From positions 1 through 16,611 of the forward strand of contig JAMCVR010000144.1 in assembly GCA_023475455.1 (NCBI GenBank): a stretch of DNA of 16,611 nucleotides. Direction: 5' to 3'. Made by a program: the position numbers and the translations under genes. This DNA comes from Thermoplasmatota archaeon. Lineage in GTDB: Bacteria; Pseudomonadota; Gammaproteobacteria; Burkholderiales; Thiobacillaceae. Below are positions 1-9,377 of this stretch, piece after piece. Numbering within the stretch: position 1 is the stretch's first letter; each line of letters opens with the position of its first letter. The notes beneath the pieces are model-generated. The model did no database searches. It was not told where the DNA came from and saw only the letters and a list, made by a program, of their open reading frames with translations.

Positions 1-122
1 GTTTCGCTCCACGCTTCCTCCCCACACCCGGTCACCCTCATGCAGTTGCGCTTCGCTTCGTTCGTCGTGATCAACTTACGGTGGGACTTCCACCCACAAG
101 AGTGCGCCCGTGCCGGGCGCAC
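1..122 (-). mobile_element. 5' end of a group II intron (domain I start), cut by the window edge
   Basis: Read on the minus strand from 122 leftwards, the sequence begins GTGCG, the group II intron 5' consensus. It immediately forms a perfect 9-bp hairpin (102-110 paired with 114-122, loop 111-113). Next comes GTGGGTGGAAGTCCCAC (97-81), which matches the GGGTGAAAGTCCC motif common near the start of domain I in bacterial group II introns. The element has the same orientation as rpmE and starts 3 nt beyond the U-tract of the rpmE terminator; insertion just downstream of an intrinsic terminator is the known habit of group IIC introns. Only about 120 nt are visible, so the reverse transcriptase/maturase and domains V-VI would lie outside the window. 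Recognition is from memory of motifs, not from a covariance search. Alternatively this is just an intergenic palindrome. Confidence 0.6.
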
Positions 123-124
123 AT

Positions 125-149
125 GAAAAAAAGCGGCCGAAGCCGCTTT
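125..149 (-). terminator. Rho-independent terminator of rpmE
   Basis: The 8-bp stem AAAGCGGC / GCCGCTTT (130-137 with 142-149) closes a loop that reads TTCG on the minus strand, the very stable tetraloop. On the minus strand the stem runs directly into a T-tract (132-126). It lies about 27 nt after the rpmE stop codon. The putative group II intron begins 3 nt after it, at 122. Confidence 0.9.
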
Positions 150-175
150 GATTGCAACGCACAGACCGGCTTACT

Positions 176-394
176 TCATGTCGCGGTTGATTTCATGCCG
201 TAGCGCTGACGGAACTTCTCGACGCGGCCGGCGGTGTCGACGATCTTCTGCTTGCCGGTGTAGAACGGATGGCAGGACGCGCAGACTTCCACGTGCAGCT
301 TGTCCTTGCCCAGCGTGGAACGGGTTACGAAGGTGCTGCCGCAGGAGCAGGTGACGGAGACTTCTTTGTAATCGGGGTGAATGCCGGATTTCAT
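176..394 (-). CDS. rpmE: 50S ribosomal protein L31 (zinc-binding, C+ form)
   Basis: This 72-residue protein is a component of the large ribosomal subunit and helps bridge the 50S and 30S subunits. It starts MKSGIHPDY, the typical L31 N-terminus, and carries the four cysteines of the zinc-binding form: C16 and C18 (CSCG) and C38 and C41 (CASC). Length is normal for the family. The ATG at 394 has a good Shine-Dalgarno (AAGGA, 5 nt away). The gene has its own promoter in the gap after rho and a strong terminator just beyond the stop, so it is probably a separate unit although it follows rho in the same direction. A second, longer reading frame across this gene in another frame is a shadow. Confidence 0.97.
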   Translation of the reverse strand: MKSGIHPDYKEVSVTCSCGSTFVTRSTLGKDKLHVEVCASCHPFYTGKQKIVDTAGRVEKFRQRYGMKSTAT

Positions 395-431
395 GGCAAT
401 TCCTTAACGGGTTGAATTCGTAGAACGCGGC

Positions 432-460
432 AGTATAGCGGGATCGGAAGCTCCGATCAA
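432..460 (-). promoter_or_regulatory. Sigma70-type promoter of rpmE with a palindrome in the spacer
   Basis: On the minus strand there is a -35 box TTGATC (460-455), a 17-nt spacer and a -10 box TATACT (437-432), about 40 nt upstream of the rpmE ATG. A 7-bp inverted repeat with a 3-nt loop (442-448 / 452-458) fills the spacer and overlaps the -35 box, which is where a repressor operator would sit. The T-rich stretch beside it is on the plus-strand side, so the palindrome is not a terminator for rho. Confidence 0.65.
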
Positions 461-469
461 TCTTTTTGT

Positions 470-1729
<1,260 letters not shown>

Positions 1730-1806
1730 GGGAGGGGCCTGAGTGGGCTCGCTTGAAAGAGCCGGACGTGGGGGAGGAGTGAAGCCGGACGGCGTTGCGC
1801 GCAGGC

Positions 1807-1822
1807 GGCGCAGGAATGCGCC
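1807..1822 (-). other. Small hairpin in the trxA-rho gap
   Basis: A perfect 6-bp stem, GGCGCA / TGCGCC with a 4-nt loop, lies 18 nt after the trxA stop. No T-tract follows on either strand, so it is not a canonical terminator. It may stabilise the trxA 3' end while letting transcription continue into rho. Confidence 0.35.
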
Positions 1823-1840
1823 ATCCGGTAAGACTGTTTA

Positions 1841-2167
1841 TTAGATGTTGCTGTCGACGAAAGCGGTGAGTTGCGACTTGGACAGGGCGCCGACCTTGGT
1901 GGCTTCGACGTTGCCGTTCTTGAAAATCATCAGGGTGGGAATGCCGCGGATGCCGAACTTGGGCGGCGTGGCCTGGTTCTCGTCGATGTTGAGCTTGCAC
2001 ACCTTGAGCTTGCCGGCGTATTCCCTGGCGACTTCGTCGAGGATCGGCGAGATCATCTTGCAGGGGCCGCACCAGTCCGCCCAGTAATCCACCAGCACCG
2101 GCACGCCGGCCTGCAGGACTTCCTGTTCGAAGGAATCGTCGGATATGTAATGAACATGCTCGCTCAT
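1841..2167 (-). CDS. trxA: Thioredoxin 1
   Basis: Cytoplasmic dithiol-disulfide oxidoreductase of 108 residues, the normal size. The active site WCGPC is present (C33, C36), as are the buried Asp of the LVDYWA strand and the cis-proline of GIPT (P77). The ATG at 2167 is preceded by AGGAG at an 8-nt spacing, which fixes the start. It is transcribed leftwards towards rho and divergently from fdxA; the 162-bp gap to fdxA must hold both promoters. Confidence 0.97.
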   Translation of the reverse strand: MSEHVHYISDDSFEQEVLQAGVPVLVDYWADWCGPCKMISPILDEVAREYAGKLKVCKLNIDENQATPPKFGIRGIPTLMIFKNGNVEATKVGALSKSQLTAFVDSNI

Positions 2168-2240
2168 CGGTGAAACTCCTGATTAGAGGTATGGGGATGG
2201 CCGGACCCGGCTTGGACAAGTTTGAAACTGACGGTAATGC

Positions 2241-2269
2241 TGGAAAATTCGGTTTTGTGCCGATATGCT
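2241..2269 (+). promoter_or_regulatory. Possible fdxA promoter
   Basis: TGGAAA (2241-2246) and TATGCT (2264-2269) are separated by 17 nt. Each matches the sigma70 consensus at only four of six positions. It is placed about 60 nt before the fdxA start within the trxA/fdxA divergent gap. Confidence 0.3.
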
Positions 2270-2329
2270 ACATCAAAATTGCCGCCTGCAAGCAACCGGG
2301 GCTTTTTCAAACCATCTGGGTAAATTCGA

Positions 2330-2653
2330 ATGACTTACGTTGTAGCTGACGCCTGCGTGAAGTGCAAATACACCGACTGTGTCGATGTCTGTCCGGTGGA
2401 CTGTTTCCATGAAGGTCCCAACTTCCTCGTCATCGACCCCGACGAGTGCATCGACTGCACCCTGTGCGTGGCTGAATGTCCGGTTGAGGCCATTTACGCC
2501 GAGGACGACGTGCCGGAGGACCAGCGCGTCTACATCGCGCTCAACGCCCAGCTCGCCAAGGAGTGGAAAGTCATCATCGAGAGCAAGGATCCCTTGCCCG
2601 ACGCCGACGAATGGGCCCAGGTCAAGGACAAGCTGAAATACCTGGAGCGCTGA
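2330..2653 (+). CDS. fdxA: 7Fe ferredoxin ([3Fe-4S][4Fe-4S], FdxA type)
   Basis: Small electron carrier of 107 residues. Its cysteines match Azotobacter ferredoxin I with an offset of one. C9, C17 and C50 would hold the 3Fe-4S cluster; C21, C40, C43 and C46 the 4Fe-4S cluster; C12 and C25 correspond to the extra cysteines of that protein. The C-terminal extension after the second cluster (KEWKVI... to LKYLER) is also typical. The ATG at 2330 follows directly on the divergent gap; the Shine-Dalgarno is weak. The stop codon overlaps or abuts the next gene, so fdxA may lead the transcript for the nuclease gene. Confidence 0.95.
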   Translation: MTYVVADACVKCKYTDCVDVCPVDCFHEGPNFLVIDPDECIDCTLCVAECPVEAIYAEDDVPEDQRVYIALNAQLAKEWKVIIESKDPLPDADEWAQVKDKLKYLER

Positions 2654-5286
2654 GCCGCCTGGAACGCTCCGGCGACGGTGCGCTGCCGCACGCCGTCGCC
2701 CGCTTCCTGCTCGATCAACATCCCGACCGCCTGCCCGACCTGTCCGGGCTGACGGTGCTCGTCCCCAACCACCGCGCCGGGCAGGATTTTGCCCGCGCGC
2801 TGGCGCAGGCGGCCGGCCGCCGCGCACTGATCCCGCCGATCATCACCCCGCTGAAAAGCTGGGCCGAGAGCGTCGCCGACGATCGCGCCGAACCGCAGGC
2901 CCGGCGTCTGGCGCGCCTGCATGGCGTGCTGCGCCGCGTCGACTGGCTGGGCAAAATCGACAAGTGGACGCTCGCCAACGAACTGCTTGGGCTGGCGGAT
3001 GAACTGTCTGCCGCGCGGCTGGGCGGCGAGATCGGATCGCAGATTCGCGCGCTGCATGCCGATGCGCTCGACCGCGCCGCACTTGATCGTGAAACGGCGC
3101 TGATCGAGGCAGTGTGGCAGGCGCTCAACAACGACGGCAGCGACCCGCAGGCGCGCTATGCGCGCGCGCTCGACACGCTGCTTGAGCACATCCGCACCGC
3201 GCCGCAGCCCATCTACGGCTACGCGCTTGGCACGCTGACCGCGGTCGAACGGCGGTTTCTCGAGCGCTGCGCCGAACACGCCCCGGTCACATTATTTGAG
3301 CTGACTGCCGATGCCGCCGACGGCGCGGCGTTCACCCTGCATCAGGCCTGGCGGCTGAGCGAGCCGCCGTTGCGCGAACGCGCCGCCAGCCTGGCCAGCG
3401 CGTATCCCGATTCACCCGTGCACGCCCGCATCACGCTGTGCCCCGCGCCGCATCTGGAAGCCGAAGCGCGCGCCGTCGCCGCCTGGGTTGCCGAACAACT
3501 GCACGCCGGCCGGCGCGAGCTCGCGCTGATCGCGCTCGATCGCGAAACCGCGCGCCGGGTGCGCGCGCTGCTGGAACGCCTGGACGTGCTGGTGGCCGAC
3601 GAAACCGGCTGGACACTGTCGACCACCGCCGCCGCCGCGGTGATCGACCGCTGGCTCCAATGCGTGATGGGCGACTTCCCGCACGTCGAATTGCTCGACC
3701 TGCTGAAATCCCCTTTTCTGCTGGGCGACCTCGCGGCACGGCAGGATCAGGTGTTGCAGCTCGAACTCGCGCTGCGGCGGCAGGGCGTGGCGCGGGGCAT
3801 GGCCGATATTCAGCGGCTGGCGCGCGCCCGGTTCGGTGCGTTGCCGCCATGGCTGGCCGCGCTGTTCGATGCCCGCCAGGGATTTGAACAGCGCCGCGCG
3901 CCGCTCGCGGTGTGGCTGGCACGGCTGATCGACAGCCTCGCCAAATTGGATGCCATCGCGCCGCTCAAGGCCGACGCCGCCGGCGCCCGCGTGCTCGAAA
4001 CGCTCGACGCCCTGCGCCGCGATCTGGCGGACGACGGCGAAAAATACGGCTTCAGCGAATGGCGGCGCTGGCTCAACCTGGCGCTGGAGTCCGCCAGCTT
4101 CGTCGACGCCAGCGTCGCCAGCCCCATCGTGCTCACCTCGCTGCCCGCCGCGCGCGGACGCCTGTTCGACGCCGTGGCGATGATCGGCGCCGACGCCCGC
4201 CGCCTGCCCGCGCGCCCCGCGCCCGGCCTGTTTTCCCAGGCCACCCGCGCCCAGTTGGGCCTGCCGACGGACGCCGAAGAAACCGATGCCGCCACCGCCG
4301 ACCTGATGCAGATGCTGATCCAGGGGCCCGCGCTGATGAGTTGGCAGGCCTGGAACGACGACGAGCCCAACCCCGCTTCGCCGCTGGTGCTGCGGCTGCA
4401 GGCCCTGCACCAGGCCGCATGGGGCACCGCCCTGCCGACTCAAATCATCGGCGCGCCGCCCGCCCAATCCGGCCCGCTGCCCGACGCCGGCGTGCAACCC
4501 GCGCCGACGGTGTCGGCCGCGCAGCTGCCGCGCCGCTATTCGCCCACCGCCTACCAGACCCTGCTCGACTGCCCCTACCGTTTTTTCGTCAAAAGCGTGC
4601 TCGGCATCCAGGAACTCGACGAGGCCGACGACGCGCTCGACAAGAGCGATTACGGCAACGCGCTGCACCGCATCCTCAAAACCTTTCACGACAGCGCCCC
4701 GCCGCTTGAGCGCGACGCCGCGCTGGCGCAGCTGAACCAGATCTCCGCTGCCGAATTCGCGGCGCTGCCCGCCTGGACCGCCGCCGCCTGGCGCAGCCGC
4801 TGGGACAAAATCCAGCCCGCCTACGTCGACGCCTGGCTGGACCGGGTTGCCCAAGGCTGGCATTACCAGTCAGGCGAAGCCGCATTCGAAGTGCCGTTCG
4901 ACGTCGCCGGCCTCGGCGAAATCACCCTGTACGGCCGCGTCGACCGCGTCGACGCCAAGGGAGACGCCCGCACCGTGATCGACTACAAGACCGGCGCCGC
5001 GCAAGCTCTGAAAAAGAAGCTCAAAGCGCCCGATGAGACCATCCAGCTGCCGTTCTATGCCTGGCTCGCCGATGCCGCCGCCGCCTACCTGCCGATCGAC
5101 GAAACCCCGGTCGTCCCGCTCGAGCTGGACGGCGAAACCGACGTCGACGCCATCAGCCGCCGCCTGCCGCAACTGCTCGAAGCCCTCGCCCAGCGCGCCG
5201 CGCTGCCCGCCCACGGCATCGACGGCGTGTGCAAATACTGCGAAGCGCGCGGGCTGTGCCGCAAGGGGATGTGGGAAGCCGAATAA
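2650..5286 (+). CDS. AddB-like PD-(D/E)XK nuclease / inactivated helicase, probable DNA repair protein
   Basis: About 878 residues if started at the CTG that overlaps the fdxA stop (CTGA). An ATG at 2611 in the same frame would overlap fdxA by 43 bp and has no Shine-Dalgarno, so the start is uncertain. The N-terminus ([14 protein letters not shown]) sits where a Walker A would be but is degenerate, as in AddB proteins. The C-terminal nuclease domain shows [15 protein letters not shown] and IDYKTG (D778, K780). The Fe-S pattern is C641 plus C861-x2-C864-x5-C870, the spacing known from Bacillus AddB. It resembles the proteobacterial family labelled 'probable DNA repair protein'. By inference it pairs with the helicase-nuclease at 5965-9375 to resect double-strand breaks. 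Confidence 0.88.
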   Translation: MSRLERSGDGALPHAVARFLLDQHPDRLPDLSGLTVLVPNHRAGQDFARALAQAAGRRALIPPIITPLKSWAESVADDRAEPQARRLARLHGVLRRVDWLGKIDKWTLANELLGLADELSAARLGGEIGSQIRALHADALDRAALDRETALIEAVWQALNNDGSDPQARYARALDTLLEHIRTAPQPIYGYALGTLTAVERRFLERCAEHAPVTLFELTADAADGAAFTLHQAWRLSEPPLRERAASLASAYPDSPVHARITLCPAPHLEAEARAVAAWVAEQLHAGRRELALIALDRETARRVRALLERLDVLVADETGWTLSTTAAAAVIDRWLQCVMGDFPHVELLDLLKSPFLLGDLAARQDQVLQLELALRRQGVARGMADIQRLARARFGALPPWLAALFDARQGFEQRRAPLAVWLARLIDSLAKLDAIAPLKADAAGARVLETLDALRRDLADDGEKYGFSEWRRWLNLALESASFVDASVASPIVLTSLPAARGRLFDAVAMIGADARRLPARPAPGLFSQATRAQLGLPTDAEETDAATADLMQMLIQGPALMSWQAWNDDEPNPASPLVLRLQALHQAAWGTALPTQIIGAPPAQSGPLPDAGVQPAPTVSAAQLPRRYSPTAYQTLLDCPYRFFVKSVLGIQELDEADDALDKSDYGNALHRILKTFHDSAPPLERDAALAQLNQISAAEFAALPAWTAAAWRSRWDKIQPAYVDAWLDRVAQGWHYQSGEAAFEVPFDVAGLGEITLYGRVDRVDAKGDARTVIDYKTGAAQALKKKLKAPDETIQLPFYAWLADAAAAYLPIDETPVVPLELDGETDVDAISRRLPQLLEALAQRAALPAHGIDGVCKYCEARGLCRKGMWEAE

Positions 5287-5354
5287 AAATTCGCCACAGC
5301 CCCTGACGCGTAATAACATTGTTTTAACTTGTTTGGACTGAATGGCGTAAAACG

Positions 5355-5588
5355 ATGCGCATCAATCTGGTTAAAGTCGGCAACTCGAAGGGCGTCATCA
5401 TCCCCGCCGCCATCCTTGCCTCGCGCCTGAAAGATGCCGTCGATCTGCAAATCAAAGGCAGGAAGTTCGTCATCGAAGCGCTCAAGCTGCCGCGCGCAGG
5501 CTGGTTCGATGGCTATCAAGCCGAAACCGATGAAGCCGTACTCGATAGCATTCCGGTGGACGAAGGCGACGACGAATGGGTGTGGTAA
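5355..5588 (+). CDS. mazE: MazE-family antitoxin (AbrB/SpoVT fold)
   Basis: The 77-residue protein begins MRINLVKVGNSKGVIIPAAIL, the swapped-hairpin AbrB/MazE DNA-binding signature. Its C-terminus is acidic and tryptophan-rich (DEGDDEWVW), the kind of tail that wraps MazF. The expected role is to neutralise MazF and repress its own promoter. It appears intact. It overlaps the following mazF start by about 13 bp, the usual coupling. The pair is inserted between the addB-like and addA-like genes, 68 bp after the former. The neighbouring toxin is frameshifted, so the antitoxin may be an orphan. Confidence 0.88.
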   Translation: MRINLVKVGNSKGVIIPAAILASRLKDAVDLQIKGRKFVIEALKLPRAGWFDGYQAETDEAVLDSIPVDEGDDEWVW

Positions 5589-5874
5589 AGCGCGGCGAAG
5601 TCTACCGGGTCAACCTCGACCCCCCCGTCGGCAGCGAAATCCAGAAACCCGACCCTGTCTGATTGTCTCTCCAGACGACATGAACGCCGCCCTGCCGCGC
5701 GTCATCATCGCGCCGCTCGGCTGCCGCCCAGAAGTCGAATTCAAGGGCAAATCCGCTCGCATCCTGCTGGATCAACTGCGTTCAGTAGACAAGCGACGCC
5801 TGGGTGGCAAGATGGGGAAAATCGATCTCGCACTTTGGCATCCGGTGTTGCAGGAAATGTTGGCTTGGACATGA
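5576..5874 (+). pseudogene. mazF: MazF-family endoribonuclease toxin, broken by a one-base frameshift
   Basis: From ATG 5576 (or GTG 5582) the frame reads MGVVKRGEVYRVNLDPPVGSEIQK, a normal MazF start, then hits TGA at 5660. The continuation of MazF (TRPCLIVSPDDMN... ILLDQLRSVDKRR... LQEMLAWT) is in the next frame, about 5650-5874. Adding one A to the AAA run near 5644-5647 restores IQKTRPC and one open frame of about 99 codons. MazF proteins normally cleave mRNA; as written, only a 28-residue fragment would be made. The sequence at the break is not a canonical -1 slippery heptamer, so loss of function or a homopolymer sequencing error is more likely than programmed frameshifting. Confidence 0.85.
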
Positions 5875-5964
5875 ATGTGCGATTTGAATATCTTTACCGT
5901 GACGCGGGATTCATCGTTTACTTCAGCGTGCGTCTCGGGGCTTCTGATTCCTGACCCTCTGTTC

Positions 5965-8900
5965 ATGCAGCCCCATCCGCTCGACACCGCCACCGCCCTT
6001 TCCCCCGCCCGCTCGGCGGTGGTGGAGGCCTGCGCCGGCAGCGGCAAGACCTGGCTCTTGGTGTCGCGCATGCTGCGCCTGCTGCTGGCGGGGGCGGCGC
6101 CCTCCGAGCTGCTGGCGATCACCTTCACGCGCAAGGCGGCGCAGGAGATGACCGACCGCCTGCATGCCTGGCTGCGGGTGCTGGCGCTGGCGGACGACGC
6201 GACGGTGCGCAATTTTTTGCGCGAGCGCGCGGTGCCGGATGACGAGATCGACGCACTGCTGCCGCGCGCGCGCGGGCTGCTGGAAACGGTGCTGACCGCG
6301 CAACCGGGGCCGACGGTGACGACCTTCCACGGCTGGTTTCTCGACCTCTTGAAACGCGCGCCGCTGGAAGCCGGGCTGCCGTGGGGCGCGCCACTGCTGG
6401 AGCGCACCCGGCAGTTGCAGGACGAGGTGCGCGACCGTCTGCTGGCGCAATGGGCTGCGGAGGGGTCGCTGCGCAGCAGCGGGGTACCCACCGGCGTACC
6501 CCTTGCGGGTGCCGCGGCGCCGGAGTCGCCCGAAGGCGCCGCCCTGCTGGCGCTGCTGGCCGACATCGGCGAGCACAACCTGCGTTCGCTGCTGAAGCAT
6601 TTTCTCGATGCCCGCGCGGAGTGGTGGGCCTACACCGACGGCCAGGCCGATCCGGTGGCCCATGCGCTGGAACAGCTGCGGCCGGGCCTGCACCCCGATC
6701 TGGACAGCGATCCGGTGGCGGCGTTCTGGGCCGACGAGCTGATGGTGGCGCGGGTGAAGCGGGTGGGCTACGCGCTGGAAAAAGGCTCGAAAACCGAGGC
6801 CGAGCGGGCGCGGGACATTCTCAACACGCTGACGCTGGCGCCGGAAGCCGCGCACGGCGTGCTGATGACGCGCTTGATGACCGCCGGCGCGCGGCGAAAA
6901 AAGCAGGCCACCCGTGAACTGGAAAAAGCGCTCGGCAGCGAACTCGGCGGCTATCTGCACGACCTCGACGCGCTGGAAACCGCGCTCGAAACCATTACCG
7001 CGATCCAGACCGACCAGCGCATCTGGACCCTCAACCGCCACGGCCTGCTGCTCGGCCACGCCCTGCTCGCCGGCTATCAGGACGCCAAGGCGCAGCAGGG
7101 GGTGATCGACTTTGCCGATGCCGAATGGCTGGCCTGCCGGCTGCTCGCCAGCGAGGAGCACGCGCCGGCGCTGGCGCTGAAGCTGGACGCACGCTACCGG
7201 CACCTGCTGCTCGACGAATTCCAGGACACCAACCCGCTGCAGTGGCAGGCGCTCTCGACCTGGCTGCTTGAAGTGCGCGGCGCCGACAGCGACATGACGG
7301 TATTCATGGTGGGCGACCCCAAGCAGGCGATCTACCGCTTCCGCCGCGGCGAGGCGCGGGTGTTCGACGCGGCGGCGGATTTCCTGCGCGCGCATTTCGA
7401 CGCCGAGCGGTTCAGCACCGACATGACGCGCCGGCTGGCGCCTGCGGTGGTGCAGGCGATCAACCCGGTGTTCGCCGGCGTTGAAGGCTTTGCCGAACAT
7501 ACCCATGCGCCGGAAAACGCAAGCCGCCCCGGCGCGCTGCGCAGCCTGCCGGTGCAGGTGGAAAAAACAGAAGCCGAGGCGGCCGGCGGCCTGCCCCACA
7601 CGGGGACTCCGATCCACTACGCGGCCTCCGGCCACGTGTGGAATCGTATGCGCAACCCGCTCACCACGCCGCAGCCGGAAGCCGACGACCGTGCCGTGCA
7701 CGAGGAAGCGCGGCAGTTTGCCCGGGTGTTGCGCGACGAGGTGCTGGGCCGCTGGGGCGTGATGGCCGACGGCAGTCTGCGCGCGGCGCGCCCCGGCGAC
7801 GTCATGGCGCTGGTGAGGAAGCGCACCCACCTGCACCTGTACGAACGCGAACTGGAAGCCGCGCGCATCCCCTTCATCACCTCGCGCCGCGGTGGCCTGC
7901 TGCACGCGCTGGAGGCGCAGGACGTGATCGCGCTGATCGAGACCCTGCTGCTGCCGCACGCCGACCTGAAGCTGGCGCACGTGCTGAAGAGCCCGGTATT
8001 CGGCTGCGGCGACGACGACCTGCTGCGCGTGTTCGCGCCCGATGACGCCCACGAGTCGCGCGGCTGGGAGCGCCTGCTCGCGCTGGCGAGCGAATCCGAC
8101 TGCCCTGCCACGCTGCACCCGCAAGGGGCAGGCCATGGTTGTAAAGGCGCTGAAGCGCCAACAACCACGCTCGCTCGCGCCACCGGGTTGCTGGCCCGCT
8201 GGCGAACCCGCTGCGGCACGCTGCCGGTGCACGACCTGCTCGACCGCATCTATTTCGAGGGCGACCTCGAAGCGCGCTACGCCGCCGCCGTGCCGGAGGC
8301 GCTGCGCCCGCAAGTCGCCGCCAACCTGCGCGCCTTCATGCAACTGGCGCTGACCCAGGACGCCGGGCGCTATCCCACGCTGGCCGGCTTCGTCCGCGAG
8401 CTGGCCGGGCTGATCGACGACGCCGACGCCGCGCCCGGCGAGGGGCTGGCGGCCGACGGCGAAAACGCGGTGCGTCTGTTGACCATCCACGGCGCCAAGG
8501 GGCTGGAAGCGCCGATCGTCTGGCTGCTCGGCGGCAGCGACCACCCGAAAGGCGACAGCTACGCAGTGCTGGCGCCGTGGCCGCCCGAAGCGCCGCGGCC
8601 CGAACACTTCTCCCTGTTCGGCAAACAGGAGGAGCGCGGCGCAAGCCGCCGGCACTGGTTTGACGAGGAGGCGATGCTGGCGCAGCGCGAATCCGACAAC
8701 CTGCTGTATGTGGCGCTCACCCGCGCCGGGCAGGGACTGATCGTGAGCGGCGCGGCGGACAAGAACGCCTGGCTTGCGCGCGTCGACGCGGCCTGGCAAA
8801 ACATGAAGCTGCCAACCGACCTGCCGCCCGCCGCCGCCGAGGAAAGCGGCACCGCAGCCGCGCCGGTCCGCATCGACGCCCCGGCGGTGGGGCAGCGCGT

Positions 8901-9375
8901 CGCCCCGCCGGCCGCCAATCCGGCCGCGGCGAGCGGCGAGCTCTTCCATGCCTGCCTGGAAACCCATGCGCCGCCCGGCGCGCCGCGCGATCTGCGGGGC
9001 CTGGCGGCGCGCCTGGGGCTGGAGGATCATCTTGAATCCACCGAAGCCGCCGCCCGGACGCTGCTGGCGCAGCCGCACCTGGCCCGCTTCTTCGATCCCG
9101 CGCAATACCGGCGCGCCCACAACGAATGGTCGTTGCTGGACGGCAGCGGCCGCCTGCAGCGGCTCGACCGCGTGGTGGAATTCGACGACGCGGTGTGGCT
9201 GATCGACTACAAGACCGGCGACGACAGCCGCGCGCTGTCCGATGCCCAGCTGGCCGAGCGCCATCGCGCCCAGTTGGCCGGCTATCGGTCCCTGCTCGCC
9301 GAACTCTATGCCGGCAAGCCGGTGCGCGCCGCGCTGCTGCTGGCCGACGGCCGGCTGATTCAAATGGAGACCTGA
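5965..9375 (+). CDS. AddA/RecB-like UvrD-family helicase with C-terminal nuclease domain
   Basis: About 1136 residues from ATG 5965. The frame is open back to an ATG at 5875, right after the mazF remnant, but that 30-residue extension looks unlike the family. Superfamily 1A helicase motifs: Walker A ACAGSGKT (22-29), LLAITFTRKAAQEM, Walker B LLLDEFQDT (D417, E418), GDPKQAIYRFRRG, TIHGAKGLE (~840) and LLYVALTRA. The C-terminal RecB-type nuclease shows LDRVVEF and LIDYKTG (D1081, K1083). It should unwind and degrade DNA ends with the AddB-like partner encoded upstream; mazEF now separates the two. Several short in-frame palindromic inserts interrupt poorly conserved loops (see repeats). It ends 2 nt before the methyltransferase start. 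Confidence 0.92.
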   Translation: MQPHPLDTATALSPARSAVVEACAGSGKTWLLVSRMLRLLLAGAAPSELLAITFTRKAAQEMTDRLHAWLRVLALADDATVRNFLRERAVPDDEIDALLPRARGLLETVLTAQPGPTVTTFHGWFLDLLKRAPLEAGLPWGAPLLERTRQLQDEVRDRLLAQWAAEGSLRSSGVPTGVPLAGAAAPESPEGAALLALLADIGEHNLRSLLKHFLDARAEWWAYTDGQADPVAHALEQLRPGLHPDLDSDPVAAFWADELMVARVKRVGYALEKGSKTEAERARDILNTLTLAPEAAHGVLMTRLMTAGARRKKQATRELEKALGSELGGYLHDLDALETALETITAIQTDQRIWTLNRHGLLLGHALLAGYQDAKAQQGVIDFADAEWLACRLLASEEHAPALALKLDARYRHLLLDEFQDTNPLQWQALSTWLLEVRGADSDMTVFMVGDPKQAIYRFRRGEARVFDAAADFLRAHFDAERFSTDMTRRLAPAVVQAINPVFAGVEGFAEHTHAPENASRPGALRSLPVQVEKTEAEAAGGLPHTGTPIHYAASGHVWNRMRNPLTTPQPEADDRAVHEEARQFARVLRDEVLGRWGVMADGSLRAARPGDVMALVRKRTHLHLYERELEAARIPFITSRRGGLLHALEAQDVIALIETLLLPHADLKLAHVLKSPVFGCGDDDLLRVFAPDDAHESRGWERLLALASESDCPATLHPQGAGHGCKGAEAPTTTLARATGLLARWRTRCGTLPVHDLLDRIYFEGDLEARYAAAVPEALRPQVAANLRAFMQLALTQDAGRYPTLAGFVRELAGLIDDADAAPGEGLAADGENAVRLLTIHGAKGLEAPIVWLLGGSDHPKGDSYAVLAPWPPEAPRPEHFSLFGKQEERGASRRHWFDEEAMLAQRESDNLLYVALTRAGQGLIVSGAADKNAWLARVDAAWQNMKLPTDLPPAAAEESGTAAAPVRIDAPAVGQRVAPPAANPAAASGELFHACLETHAPPGAPRDLRGLAARLGLEDHLESTEAAARTLLAQPHLARFFDPAQYRRAHNEWSLLDGSGRLQRLDRVVEFDDAVWLIDYKTGDDSRALSDAQLAERHRAQLAGYRSLLAELYAGKPVRAALLLADGRLIQMET
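6481..6512 (+). repeat. Palindromic insert in the addA-like gene, copy A
   Basis: GGGGTAC (6481-6487) pairs perfectly with GTACCCC (6496-6502). The core CCCCTTGCGGGTGC (6499-6512) recurs inverted at 8115-8128. It is translated in frame as a Gly/Pro/Ala-rich loop (SSGVPTGVPLAGAA) that interrupts otherwise ordinary helical sequence. Confidence 0.5.
7596..7641 (+). repeat. Inverted repeat within the addA-like gene, possible insert B
   Basis: CCACACG (7596-7602) and CGTGTGG (7635-7641) are perfect inverted arms around 32 nt. The peptide between (HTGTPIHYAASGHVWNRM) looks unlike the surrounding helicase sequence. It shares no core with the other two inserts that I can see. Confidence 0.35.
8100..8167 (+). 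repeat. Nested palindromic insert in the addA-like gene, copy C
   Basis: Two adjacent hairpins. The first has arms CTGCCC / GGGCAG (8100-8105 and 8126-8131) and contains GCACCCGCAAGGGG (8115-8128), the reverse complement of the core at 6499-6512. The second has outer arms TGGTTGT / ACAACCA (8136-8142, 8161-8167) and inner arms GGCGCT / AGCGCC (8146-8151, 8154-8159). It stays in frame with the gene. Confidence 0.55.
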
Positions 9376-9377
9376 AC

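Noticed and set aside
442..458. Hairpin followed by T-rich sequence as a plus-strand terminator
   Set aside because: No plus-strand gene precedes it, and it fits better as a palindrome inside the rpmE promoter on the minus strand.
2273..4863. Several long minus-strand frames opposite the ferredoxin and nuclease genes
   Set aside because: They are GC-skew shadows; the plus-strand products have clear family motifs throughout.
5640..5665. Programmed -1 frameshift to make full-length MazF
   Set aside because: The bases at the break do not form an X-XXY-YYZ heptamer in the zero frame, and no family precedent is known to me; a one-base deletion or sequencing error is simpler.
5875..5964. Upstream ATG 5875 as the start of the addA-like helicase
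   Set aside because: The extra 30 residues look unlike helicase N-termini and directly abut the mazF remnant; ATG 5965 places the Walker A at the usual distance.
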